From assembly GCA_037074615.1 (NCBI GenBank), contig CM073536.1, positions 1,989,001 to 2,053,000 of the forward strand: a stretch of 64,000 bases of DNA, written 5' to 3'. A program made the position numbers and the translations under genes. Of this stretch, positions 23,001-33,823 are shown piece after piece. Origin of the DNA: Leucaena leucocephala (taxonomy: Eukaryota > Streptophyta > Magnoliopsida > Fabales > Fabaceae). How positions within the stretch are numbered: position 1 is the stretch's first letter; each line of letters begins with the position of its first letter. The notes under the pieces are model-generated. The model was not told where the DNA came from. It did not search any database and was given only the letters and a program-made list of their open reading frames with translations.

Positions 23001-24410
23001 ATGGATCCCCTCTCTGCTCTCAGGGACTTCACCATTCGAGGCGAGCTGGAGAAGATAGTTCGGTTCGGCGGTGAGTTCTGATTCGGTAATGAATACTCTT
23101 TTCCTTGCTCCGTCGAGACCGCTTACCGCTCAACCAAGGGCAACCGTTACACCCTTGAAACCCTAGTTCACTACATCAAGAATCAACACCTTAAGCACAC
23201 CGATTACATCCAAAACACCGTCTCCCTTGGAATCCCTGCCGTTACCTTCCCACATCGAAAACCTCTCCTTGAATATCTCCAGGGTAAGATATCCTCTACT
23301 GATTCCATCGAGTACCGTCCCGAAGAGCCTGCTTTTGCCTCGAATCGTGTCAGCACCGACTCGACCGCTGTCCCGGATGATAAGAAATTGGATTTCATGT
23401 CGATGATTAAGGCGGCCGAAAGACCGTTGAAGGACCGCGAGGCCTTGCTGGAATGCAAAAACAGGGATTTCTACAGCGTACTGGTTGCGGCGACGAAGCG
23501 CGAAGAGGAGAGGCAGAGAATCGAGTCGCAGCAGAGAAAAGATGGGCTTGTTGCTAAGAGTCGGTTGATGGGGGCGGATGAGCGGGGTTTAGGGTTTGGA
23601 GATGAGATGGGGTCACGATGCTACTCCAAAACCCAAAATTAACTTGAAGGGTAGCAAGATTGGGGAAGGGGTGCCGATAATTTTGGTGCCCGGTGCTTTC
23701 CAGACGCTGATTACCATCTACAATGTGAAGGAGTTTTTGGAGGATGGGGTTTATATACCGACTGACGTCAAGGTGAAGCAGATGAAGGGTGCACGGCCAG
23801 ATTGCGTGACAGTGCAGAAGAAGCTTAGTAGGGATAGGGTGGTTACTGCTTACGAAGTGAGGGATAAGCCATCTACACTCAAAGCGGAATACTGGGATCG
23901 GGTAGTGGCAGTTTTCGTATTGGGCAAGGAATGGCAGTTTAAGGACTGGCCTTTTAAAGACCACGTTGAGATATTTAACAAAAGTGAGTTGAAATTTGTG
24001 GTGTTTAATTTTTCTTATTCAACAAATCGAATCGTTGCTACAATTTATGATTATGATTCTGTTTATTTATCCGTACTCTTTGGTTGCATTGAAGCTAGGT
24101 GTAGTAATCTGTTAATGTTCTTGCAGTTATTGGATTTTATATGCGTTTTGAAGATGACAGTTTGGAGTCGGCAAAGAATGTAAAGCAATGGAATGTAAAG
24201 ATAATCTCGGTGGGCTTCTTGTATCCCTTACTACTGTTGTTACGGTATTGATTTATTATCTCCCTCTCTTTCGGGTCTAACATTCACTCTAAGCATACAT
24301 TTCATATTTGTTGGCAGATAAGTAAGAACAAACGACACCAAGACAGGGCTGCAGCATTGGAGGTGTGGGATAGACTAGAAGAATTTGTACGGTCACGAAC
24401 ACATTCATGA
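23001..24410 (+). pseudogene. CDC73: CDC73 (parafibromin) homolog, Paf1 complex, disrupted copy
   Basis: The sequence starts MDPLSALRDFTIRGELEK and follows plant CDC73 to its end (LEEFVRSRTHS, stop 24408-24410). Blocks include GNRYTLETLVHYIKNQHLKH, RDFYSVLVAATKREEERQRI, KDGLVAKSRLMGADERGL, IILVPGAFQTLITIYNVKEF and the C-terminal Ras-like domain (WQFKDWPFKDHVEIFNK, GFYMRFEDDS, SKNKRHQDRAAALEVW). Two introns with GT-AG borders sit in that domain (about 23991-24126 and 24214-24318), so this is not a processed copy. Two lesions break it: TGA at 23079-23081 (codon 27, where relatives have Arg or Lys) and a 1-base shift near 23607-23614. CDC73 is a subunit of the Paf1 transcription-elongation complex. 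Either an unprocessed duplicate that has died, or assembly errors in a real gene. Confidence 0.85.
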
Positions 24411-25104
24411 TGTGTAACTTCTTAAGGGATCACATTGTGTAACTTAAAGAAATCAATAACCACATACACTAACTACAAGAGACAATGTTGAAACCGCGCA
24501 TTAATATTAACTTCCCTTACACTTAACTATAACCTTGTTTAGCATGGGCATGTCACATATATAAGCATCATTCCACAGCATAGCATAAACAAACAACATC
24601 CATTCGTACCATTTAGGTTATAACGTCGAACATTTCGCATACAAACAAACACAATCTTGAATCATAACTAATAGAATTCTACCTAGTCCCATTACATTGT
24701 TCATAAATAGAGATTATGATCGGAGTTGAATCACTACAACCTCTTAATTGGGTATCTGATGTTGCTCCATTCATGTTTGGAGATTGCGGAAGATTTCCTT
24801 GTACGCTGCATTGGCTGATGTTGCCTTCTTATTAGAACCATCAATAGGGACATACATCTTCAAACCATGGAGTGTTTGAACTCTAGACATCTCTGTGGTT
24901 CAAACTCTAGAGGGTACTCCTAGCGCGATGCGCGGGTAGCTTTTTTTTTTTTGGAGTTACTCCACTTTTATTGAAATCAATAGAACAAATAACATGTTTT
25001 ATTAAAAGGTCACTTGCCAATATGCACTCTCCAGACAAATTTCACCACAAGTTGCAGAGCCCATTGAATTGAACATGGCTGTGAAAGAGGAAAAACATAC
25101 AACC
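24411..25104. other. Spacer, no recognised gene
   Basis: Contains the 3' UTR of the CDC73 copy. A 39-codon minus-strand frame at about 24787-24906 (HGLKMYVPIDGSNKKATSA) looks protein-like but was not recognised. A GC-rich patch gcgcgatgcgcgggtag at 24922-24938 stands out in the AT-rich context. Confidence 0.35.
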
Positions 25105-25309
25105 AAGTTAATAAGAGTTGGTATAGAAAGTAAGGAACGGACTTGCATCCGTGAGTTCGATTTCTATTCCCGTTGTGAGAGCTCTTTTAATAAGCGATCT
25201 CATAAGTCCCCTATAAGTGCTATCTGAGTCTTGAGACTATGCCCTGGTCTTGGTGGGGGACTGATGTTGAACCCACATAAACTTTTATGTACAAAAAAAA
25301 AAGTTAATA
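25105..25309 (+). mobile_element. tRNA-derived SINE, second family, with target duplication
   Basis: The element 25114-25300 has a B-box-like stretch (gagttcgatttctattcc), a body shared with 22466-22650 (ctatgccctggtcttggtgg) and an A tail. The flanking direct repeat aagttaata is exact at 25105-25113 and 25301-25309. Confidence 0.75.
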
Positions 25310-25659
25310 TATGATATAATGAAAACAAAAAAAAGCTACAATCATAACAGCTAGCTACTTAATTATAGAGAAGTATCTAGTCAATTTTGAATGCTGCTAA
25401 ATTCATTGAGACATTTTATATAAATCATCTTTCCCTAAAAATGCATGAAGCACACTGAAAACTGAGAATGAATAATACCTTTTAATCTTATTGAGTAACG
25501 AATAATTCTTTTTTCTTTTTTTTGATACAAATAACGAATAATTCGTACATACAAAATAACCTGAAACCTATTTATAGCCCATACAACAAAGGAGGCCCAA
25601 ACATGGCCGGCCCAATGGAATTATATCCTACACTAAGTACATTACAATAACTTAAACTC

Positions 25660-25840
25660 ATTATCTGTGAGTTCAATTGGCGAAGGGGTATCGTTTAAGC
25701 AAGGTTTCGAATTCGAGCCTTGGCGTATATAGAAAATTTTCATTGGGAGACTCACCCACCATAGCCAGGTGCGCGACGCGGGTTAGATCCAGATGTAGTC
25801 GGGGCAAAACTCCGGTGAACTGGGTGAGCAAAAAAAAAAC
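25660..25840 (+). mobile_element. Au-like SINE, plus orientation
   Basis: It matches the SINE at 10095-10285 through the body: cgaattcgagccttggcg, gactcacccaccatagccag, gtgcgcgacgcgggt, tagtcggggcaaaactccgg, then an A tail at about 25830. The 5' end is approximate. Confidence 0.8.
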
Positions 25841-25914
25841 TAGTGAAGGGGGTGAGGCATGTGATCATTTGGAGCGTGTTCGATCTTTGGGGAGTACCAC
25901 TTTGTTATAGTTCC

Positions 25915-26190
25915 AGTTGCGGCGCTTGAGGAGGCATCCTAACTCCTGGGTGTCTAGGTTTACACCTGAAGGTAATATACGGCTCGCCCTGCCTGATATT
26001 GGTATCGCCTAGGAGGAAAGGAGACTTCACTCTACTTTTAGATCGTGAGTGAGCCTCACCCCTTTCTAAAAATTTTTATAACAAAAAAAAACTACTAGGA
26101 GGAAGGGACTAGGAGGAAGGGAGACTTTGTCCTACCCTTTGATCATAGGTGAGCCTATTCCCCTTGTAAAAATTTGTGTAAAAATAAAAA
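25915..26190 (+). mobile_element. SINE-like element, third family, with duplicated 3' part
   Basis: The unit (gttgcggcgcttgaggaggc to an A tail near 26083) contains a B-box-like ctaggtttacacctgaa. Its 3' portion (aggaggaa.ggagactt, gtgagcc, ccccttt.taaaaattt) is repeated at 26098-26190. The same body occurs inverted at about 62695-62860. The tRNA relation is inferred. Confidence 0.55.
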
Positions 26191-28568
26191 CTACTATACA
26201 TATCCTAAATATATTTACAGCTAATTATATCCAACACAGAAAATCCTATATAAAGGGGATAAAAGCATACAAGTGATAACACCTAAAATAGGACGGTGAG
26301 AGGGTACTGATTAGGTTGAAATTATAACTAAAGGCTTGAAGCGCATAACAGATTGAACTTAACATGCCTCCATATCTTTCCCCGGATATCATGCTTAATG
26401 CCCTCAAACTGATTCCATAATCTTAAAGAAACAATCTTGACTTGCAGTAAAGCCCAAAAATGAATCAAATAACGCAATCATATATGGACAAAAATGAAAG
26501 ATGCATCTAAAATATATAAATTCATAGCATTACCCTGCCGAAACTACACTATCATTGAATGAGACTTCTCATGCTAATATAGTCCCAAGATAAGTCCATA
26601 TCGCAGCAGCAGACTTTTTCCCCATGTTAGGAGTTGCTGTACAACTCCCACAGCTGCATTTATTAATCTATGAAGTAACTAAATTGCCACAAAGTTTATA
26701 CCGTGGCAATTTTTGCAGTTATTCATCTTCCTAAAAATCACAGAATAAAATAAGAAAGGATATAATAATAGACACAAAACGCTATTTTGCAGATAACTAT
26801 TTGAGGAAAAGTATTAAATAAATGCTGCCTTATATCCATTGGACAAAATTGACAACAACATGATAAAGAACAGGAAACTTTCTTTTTGTTGACCAAAAAG
26901 AAGAGGGCAATTGTTAACCTATTATCAACATGATCTGTCCTTTCATCTTAAGACACAAAAAGGAGAGACCATGGTATGCACCAGTACGTGATAAAACGGA
27001 AAAGGAATTGATGATATGGAACTTATGTGATTTGGTCATGTATTGTGCAACAATGCTTCAGATACTCAACTTATTCAGTAATGCTTTGTTCCTGCAATGG
27101 TGCTTCTGCTTTGTATAATTCAGTCCATAATCCATTCTAATAAAACTGGAAAAGTGAGACGAAGCCGTTTGCATTTGTCTATAACCATTGGATAACAAAG
27201 TGTTTTCATGCATAAACTGTTAAGTATCCTTCTATCTTTTTGGTAATAAGCTTTTGAGGGTGCTTAAATTGACATGGAGGCATCAGCTCCAAATGCAGTC
27301 TTCTGATTTTTAAAACAGGTGTAACTTTTCTCTTGTGCAGCTTTCACTATTAATCTTTTCTTTCCACCATGTCACCAATGTGTGTATATATATATATATT
27401 TAATATAGCCAGAATAAGGACCAGATGCTCACAAACAATAAACATCCGCCTAGCCTCAAACTAAAACTATATAAAATTCACACAGCATAACCTTTACTAA
27501 GATTTTTTACTGAAAAAATTAACTACTAATAATCATATATTCTATGTTTTATTATCTTATTTGATGTAATTCACGGGTATGAATCCCCTAAACTATTTAT
27601 CTTTTCTTTATCTTGCATAGTAAAACAACATCAAAGCTAACGAGAGTATGAAACCTCATAGGTGGATTTCATAATTTTGAAACAAAAAGGAGGAAACCAC
27701 ACTGAGTTTCATTTTAAATGGATTTTGTACTGAATCTCACTTGTTCAAGTGCTGTTCTGAAGTACGTCCAGTTCCTTCATCTATGATTTAAATATAGCTC
27801 TTTAAGAGACTCTTGAATGTCATTTTCTGTAAATTTTTTAATATACCAGAAACAGTGGGCTGTAGTAAAACCTTTTGCTTGATAGAAATTAAACCGGAAC
27901 TTGCCATGATAAGATTATATTCTTCCAAAAGAAACGAGCGCTAGGATTCTGCAGACATTTGTTTGTAAAATGCCATACTGAATTTAGCCATCATGTTCGG
28001 GAGTTGTTTAGTTTAAATAGTTGTTGATGTATAAAATATCAGAGCTTCTATATTCAAGTGGTTTGGCATTTAATCTGTGTCATCTTCAATTATTATAAAC
28101 AAATGAAAGTTCAGCAGAATGCATTAGTTTGAGCTTGGTATTTAGCTACACCTCAAATTCTTGGATCCCTTGTTATGAACTTTCATTGGTAGTTTATTTG
28201 AACTGGTCGACATTTTCTTGCTTTTGAACAATTACTTTTTTCATCAAACAAGGTGCAGTGCATAAGTGCGGCAGAGTGCATTTTCTTCCAAGGGATGCAG
28301 GGAGGGACGATATGTGTGATGTTTAATTGATAATAAGATCGCATTAGCAAATGCAAGATACAAGCCATCTTTATTGATAAAGGGAAGAGAAACATGAATC
28401 TCTTAATAATACAGAACTAAGTAATCTCACAAACAAATGAGAACGATTGAACTCCTCGGCGTAGAGGAAATCAAATACTATATGAACACAAGAACAAACA
28501 CTCGTATGAATAGCAAGTGAATAATAACAGCATGTCAAAAATGGAATACACGAGGCTGAAAGAATCAA
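26191..28568. other. Intergenic AT-rich region
   Basis: About 2.4 kb with no convincing gene. A small perfect hairpin (ggagttg ... caactcc) is at 26629-26647 and an (AT)n run at about 27386-27398. The part below 28568 should include the 3' UTR of the minus-strand LTPG gene. Confidence 0.4.
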
Positions 28569-29150
28569 TCAGTATGTTCTGAAAGTGGAAGCATATGCTG
28601 CGGCAAAACCAACGAACAAAAGAGGAATAGATAACTTGACTGAACTGCCATCAGATGAGCCATTATCTGGTGAGGGCACATCTTTAGATCCTGTCCCTGA
28701 TGGACCTGCGTTCGGAGAGTCTGCAGCTGGTGAGCCGGCTGGTGAAGCAGTCGCCGTTCCACCATTTTTCATAAAATAGTAAGCAATGATTGAAGCGATG
28801 TTCTTTATTGGATTTATGATTTAAGAAAAGCTCATACCTTTACACTGAGAGGTTGGTGGGGTCTGAACCTTGCAGGCAGGAGGCAAAGCCATGGCCTGAG
28901 TTTGGTTGATGTTGATGCCGAGAGAGGAGCCACCGCCGTTGAGGACTTGACACAAGCACTGTGGTTGTGAACGAACCACACTGCTGAGTTGTGAGCAGCA
29001 TGATGATGATGGCGTGGAGGAATTCCCCTGTATGTAACTGAGGCATGGCGATAGACTCACCAACACGTTTGTGCAGCTCGATTGTGCCCAAGCTCCTCCA
29101 CACAACATGGCCACCGCCACCACCGCCACCGCCACACACATGCGAGCCAT
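28569..29150 (-). CDS. GPI-anchored non-specific lipid transfer protein (LTPG-like)
   Basis: Two exons on minus, 29150-28838 and 28738-28569, give 160 residues. Residues 1-22 are a signal peptide (MARMCVAVAVVAVAMLCGGA). The mature domain has the eight-cysteine pattern at residues 26, 36, 51-52, 65, 67, 93 and 103, spaced C-x9-C-x14-CC-x12-CxC-x25-C-x9-C. A Ser/Pro/Gly-rich linker and a hydrophobic C-terminus (LSIPLLFVGFAAAYAS) make a GPI-anchor signal. The protein should sit on the outer face of the plasma membrane and carry lipids towards the wall and cuticle. The donor at 28837 is good; the acceptor is ambiguous because several AGs nearby keep the same phase, so the linker may differ by some residues. 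A broken relative lies at 31404. Confidence 0.85.
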
Positions 29151-30215
29151 ATCTACTGCAACTCTTGATCTGAATCCAACAATGAGTGATGCTCTGTGAA
29201 AAAAGAGGAATGCGTGAATATTGCTTGTGCCTGATTGATTAAGTTTGGGAGGTGAGAGGTTTATGTAGGAAAACGTGGCAGAGAAAGAGACAGAGAGAAA
29301 GGAGGCGGGGTTTAGTTGTGTGGGTGAACCACTTCTCCTACTTTTTTCTGACAGCTACTGTTTGGACTTTGGTGTTGCGGCAGCAGCCTGCTGTGTGTTC
29401 AAAACGCAGGTACTTTGACACGTGTCCCATAAGACGTCGCTCCATTCCACCGTCTTGACTTGTCCCATTCCGTTCCGTTTAAGCTCTTCTAATAATAGAA
29501 TGGAATGAATCCACGGTCGGTGTTTCTCTTCTCTCTTCTTCTTAACTAAATGGAAATGACAAGTTACTTTCACATGAGTGGTTAGGACACCAGTGATTTT
29601 AATAATATTTTTCTTTCCTTTTTAGTTTTACATGTTTAAATTTGTCAAATATTCCACTATTTTACTGTTGAGATTGACCTTGGTTAACGGCTAATTATGA
29701 TCTCACAGGTCAACAAGAAATAGTATAACTACAAAACTCATAAAATAGAGCACCTTTCTATGAGTCAGCTCGTGTTGGTTATTTTATTTATTTATTTTGT
29801 AGGGATGTATGTTTATTGTCTAGCATGCAATTTTTAAGTGTACACTGGTTAATTGGGAAAAAAATTTGAACTAGGCGAGATTGTAATTTCATGAAATTAT
29901 ATTGATCTATTTGTTTTTATTTGATATTTGTAGTCAATTATTCAATTATACGCGTTAATCAATAAGAAAAATAAAATTATTATTTAGACTTTGAAATCAA
30001 CTATGAGTTCCGAATCTGAAACCAATCAATACGAAAGTTAAAATTTTCTTTGGTGAAAGGGACAACATGAGGTTACATTATAACAAGCATGACAATGAGG
30101 TATCAAAATCTATCAAATTATATATGGAAAACTGTTCATGAGAAAAAGTCCGGTACAAGCAGTGTAACTTGCACAATAATGGTTGGTAGTTTCTTGGAAC
30201 AACACAGAGATTTAC
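29151..30215. other. LTPG promoter and spacer
   Basis: The LTPG leader probably extends to about 29230. Beyond this no gene is seen; the sequence turns AT-rich after 29560. Confidence 0.35.
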
Positions 30216-30391
30216 GTTGATTTGATTGGTAAGCGACTTGGTATCACTTAAACGAGATCTTGAGTTTAAATCTTGGTGTATACAGAAAATTCGCGTTAGG
30301 AGATTCACCCACCATAGTTAGGTGCGCGACGCGGGTCGGATCCGGATATAGTAGGAGCAAAATTTCGGTGAACCGGACGGGCAAAAAAAAA
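30216..30391 (+). mobile_element. Au-like SINE, plus orientation, diverged
   Basis: The head ttgattggtaagcgacttgg resembles box A. The body gattcacccaccatagttag, gtgcgcgacgcgggtcggat and gaaccggacgggc, followed by an A tail, matches the other copies. Confidence 0.8.
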
Positions 30392-31403
30392 CACAAAAAA
30401 TTGAAAATAATCTATTTGATGCATTCAATCCATCTAGAGTGGATTATAGGCAATTTGCATGAACCTCAAAACTAAACCATATTTTTCACTATATCGAGAA
30501 GATTTGAATTATTGACCTTTACCCACGTTCGATCCCATTTTTAATAATTCAAACAATTCAAATTGTGTTCAGACAAGTCCAAGAAAAAAAGGAAAGAAAA
30601 CAAATTTTCAGGGAAACTGAAAGATTGGGCCGGCATGGGTTAATGCTGGGCTTAGACCAACACATGTGCATCCCGCTAAATTCTAATAATCATGGGCTCT
30701 TCACTTTTTTAATTTGGGCCCAAAGTTATAATACATAATAACATCTGTATAGAATTGGATTATAAAACTCCCAGGCCCAAGAATGGGGGATTGAAATTGG
30801 AAGTTTTCTGACCAACACTTATTGATGAAAATCAGTCAGAAATTGTAACAAAAAAAAAAAAAAAAGAAAATCAGTCAGAAACCTCACCAGCTCCATACTC
30901 TTACACATATCAATGCAATAAATCGTCATAAAAAAAATTCGTTTCTTAGGATAATGCCATCATTATGTAGGTTAACTTTCTTCTTTTTCCCTTTTTTGGA
31001 AAAACGGAAGTTAACTTTGATAAGACAACAATTGCACCACTCTCATGGATTGACAAATGGATCAATCATTCTGCTTTAATAACAATTGACATCAAATGTT
31101 AAGGAAGACTAAGTAAATGGCCGAGCTGGCAGATGATCAAACACAGTTACTAGTTAAACATTGTGACACTCAAAATGAAGCTAAAAAGTTTTAGATGCCA
31201 CTTTGTGAACATAACATGTTTAGGTAAACTAGGTTCTTTGAAGATCACACAATTAATGCTCCCAACTCTGTGAGATCATCAGTTAAGTTCTTCAAAACCA
31301 ACTCTTAAAGCTTTTTCTTTCTTTACGTCTTCTATAAATTCCCCTTACCTTCTCTCTAACCCAATCATCAAATTTCCAAAACCCCATAAGGGAACATCTA
31401 GAG
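30392..31403. other. Spacer upstream of the 31404 locus
   Basis: No coding signal. An A run lies at 30850-30866. A TATA-like tctataaattcccc is at 31330-31343, about 60-70 bases before the start codon of the following locus. Confidence 0.4.
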
Positions 31404-32324
31404 ATGAAGGGTTCAGTGATTCTGATATTAGCCATCAACATAGCCATGGCAGCACCATCCATTGCTCATATTAAGGTTCCATGTGGTTCTTCCTCAATGC
31501 TTACCAGTTTCATTCCTTGTATGAGTTTTCTGCTAAATAGCAATCCCAATGAATCCTCACCAACTAGTCAGTGTTTCAAAGCCCTCAGGTCTCTTACAGA
31601 CGGTGGCATCGACTGCTTTTGTCTTTTTCTCAATGACCCTGCTCCCTTCAGCTTTCCAAGCAAAAGAATCTTGGCCACTTATCTCTCTCAAGTTTGTGGC
31701 ATTTCTGATGTCCTCCTTCTTCCTGCAACAAAAGTAAGCAAGCTTCTAATTATTTAGTTTTGTTTTTCCCACTTTGTGAATTTGTTAATTTATTTATGTT
31801 TATTAATGTTAAGACTAGGAGATTCAGAGAATTTGAACTTGTGACAGATCATATGATTGCTTTTATTGAACAAATCAATTAATTAATGTCTTTTTGTGTG
31901 GTTATAAATGATATTGACAGGACCAGTATCTCCTGGACAATCTCCATCAACTCCATCTGAAGTCACTTCATCACCCCATCGTACCTTGTTGATATTTAAA
32001 AAACAACAAATGGTTTTTGTTAGGCATAAATATATGAGTTTTGAGTACTAAGCTTTTCTGAAATTTGTCACTGACATCAGATTCTATTTTCTAGAAGCTT
32101 CTTCTCCTGTGATCCCTCCCACAAATGCATCTTCTTCTGAGGCACCTTTATCAGATGCAACACCACTTACGGATCCACCTTCTTCTCCATCGCTGGTTTC
32201 TACTGCTCCATCTTCTACAATGGCTTCAGGAGGCCATTCTCTACTCACTTCATCATCTTCCATGCCATCTTAGGCTGTCTCTCCTTCTCTTCTGATTGCT
32301 TTTGGACTTGTTCTTAATTACTAG
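31404..32324 (+). pseudogene. Broken LTPG-like lipid transfer protein gene
   Basis: Exon 1 (31404-31733) encodes a signal peptide (MKGSVILILAINIAMAAPSI) and an LTP-like domain with cysteines at 27, 39, 57, 71, 73 and 98. The partner of Cys57 is Phe, and the last cysteine is missing in this frame. Shifting by one base near the exon end restores it (SSCNK) and also gives the phase that exon 2 needs. Exon 2 (31921-31980) and exon 3 (from 32095) encode a Ser/Pro/Thr-rich linker. A TAG at 32271-32273 stops translation, yet the same frame runs on with a hydrophobic GPI-type tail (SPSLLIAFGLVL) to TAG at 32322-32324. Three independent defects (lost Cys, 1-base shift, early stop) indicate a pseudogene related to the gene at 28569. 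Confidence 0.8.
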
Positions 32325-32732
32325 TAGTTTTGTTTGTGTGTGTTCTGAGATATATGTATGTATGCGCCCCCCCCCCTTAATATCACTTTGAAATTTTATC
32401 ATATTACTTCATATCCAATTTGGGGAGTATTCCTCAAATATTGTGATGTATACCAGTGAATTGTAATAACATGAGGCTTTATTTAGTACCTAAATATTCA
32501 AATAACAAAGGGAGGATATTTTTTATAGTTGAAACTCGATCGTTTTGAACTAAATCTTGAGTTCAATTGATTTTTTATCAATAAGTTCAATTAACTTTCG
32601 TTGAATGAATGTCTCGTTTGAAATTGATTGATTGAATCGCATTTTAATTTGATAAAATTGAACTATATTAAGTTCATAATAATTTTCGTTTCAGATGTTA
32701 CATGAAAGAAGCAATAAAGGATAGGGAAAAAA
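32325..32732. other. Spacer
   Basis: 3' flank of the broken LTPG locus with a C run at about 32367-32376. No gene is seen. Confidence 0.4.
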
Positions 32733-32949
32733 AGGAAATTAGTCAGGTTAATCTAATTACTAAGGAGTTAACTTATAATATAAGTCATGAGTTCAAATTC
32801 TGCTAGCTATGTGAGGATTTTATTGATAGCAATCTGTAAGTATCTCTGTAAGCGTTCATTGAGTTTAAAGACATACTTTGGTAAACTCTAATTTTGAGAT
32901 CTAACTCACTTAAATTTTTTTATCATAAAAAAAGAGAGCAGGAAATTAG
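32733..32949 (+). mobile_element. SINE-like element with 10-bp target duplication
   Basis: The 197-bp element 32743-32939 starts with a tRNA-like head (tcaggttaatctaattacta, B-box-like atgagttcaaattctgc) and ends in an A-rich tail. The exact direct repeat aggaaattag lies at 32733-32742 and 32940-32949. The body differs from the Au-like copies. Confidence 0.65.
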
Positions 32950-33823
32950 AAATCTAATAATCAATTCAAGTGTTCCACAACCACAACCAGTAACAGAAGA
33001 AAAGGAAATTACGGTAATAGTTGGTAATGTTAAAAAATTCATTAAATTTTCATCTGAATAATAATTAATATCATTAATTAGCCAATGAAGCAAGAGAACC
33101 GCTCAATCCCAAACGGCCAACTTGGAAGTGCACATTCGCAATCTTACAGTGGGGTTCAGTCCCAATATTAGAAAGAAGTGTTCATGTACGAGTATAGATG
33201 AATAAAATATTCTGTCACTTCATGCTATTTGCCTTAAGTTCTCAGTTTTGTTTTGTTTTGTTTTCTTTCCAAAAAAGATGGGCAGCTACGGGAAAGTAGT
33301 AAATTGTTAAATGTTCGAAGGGCAATTCTATAATTCGAATCCTTCCTTCGAAACTGAAGTCCCAGAGCGACAACGCTTCTAGTTCTTCCAAGACTATTAC
33401 CACGGTCAAGTTAGTCCTATCTCCCTTTGATATGATTATTTTTGCAAATACTTATTATTATTATTTTTCGGACAGATCATCAGTCTTTTTTTTTTTCTGG
33501 GCTGACAAACAGTCTGTTGCAGCAATTGGGGAATAGGAAAATTAATATGAGGTGCTAAAAATATTTAACCCCCAAAAAGTTAAAAATAAAATAAAATTAT
33601 TGTCAATTTCTATACTAATTTATTATTGTTAGTTCTTCAATTATTATTAAAATTTTAGATAATTGACCTCAGTAATTCCCCAAGCATGCCAGAATACAAA
33701 ATTAGAAAGGAAAATTGCAAGATGAATACGTGTTCCTTCCTTCGAGACACCCTAATACAACTGTTCATATCGTTCATAAACAAAATATACCAACTCCCAT
33801 TTCGTAAGCGCTAGATAGATAGA
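32950..33823. other. Spacer downstream of SDE3
   Basis: No gene is recognised. AT-rich, with a T run near 33487-33497. The last part is probably the SDE3 3' UTR. Confidence 0.35.

Noticed and set aside
24922..24940. Possible Helitron 3' end (GC hairpin next to CTAG on the minus strand)
   Set aside because: Only half of the expected hairpin is present, the base after CTAG does not fit an A-T target, and no 5' end was found.
26930..27118. 62-codon plus-strand frame
   Set aside because: No homology recognised, no supporting splice or promoter context, and a length expected by chance.
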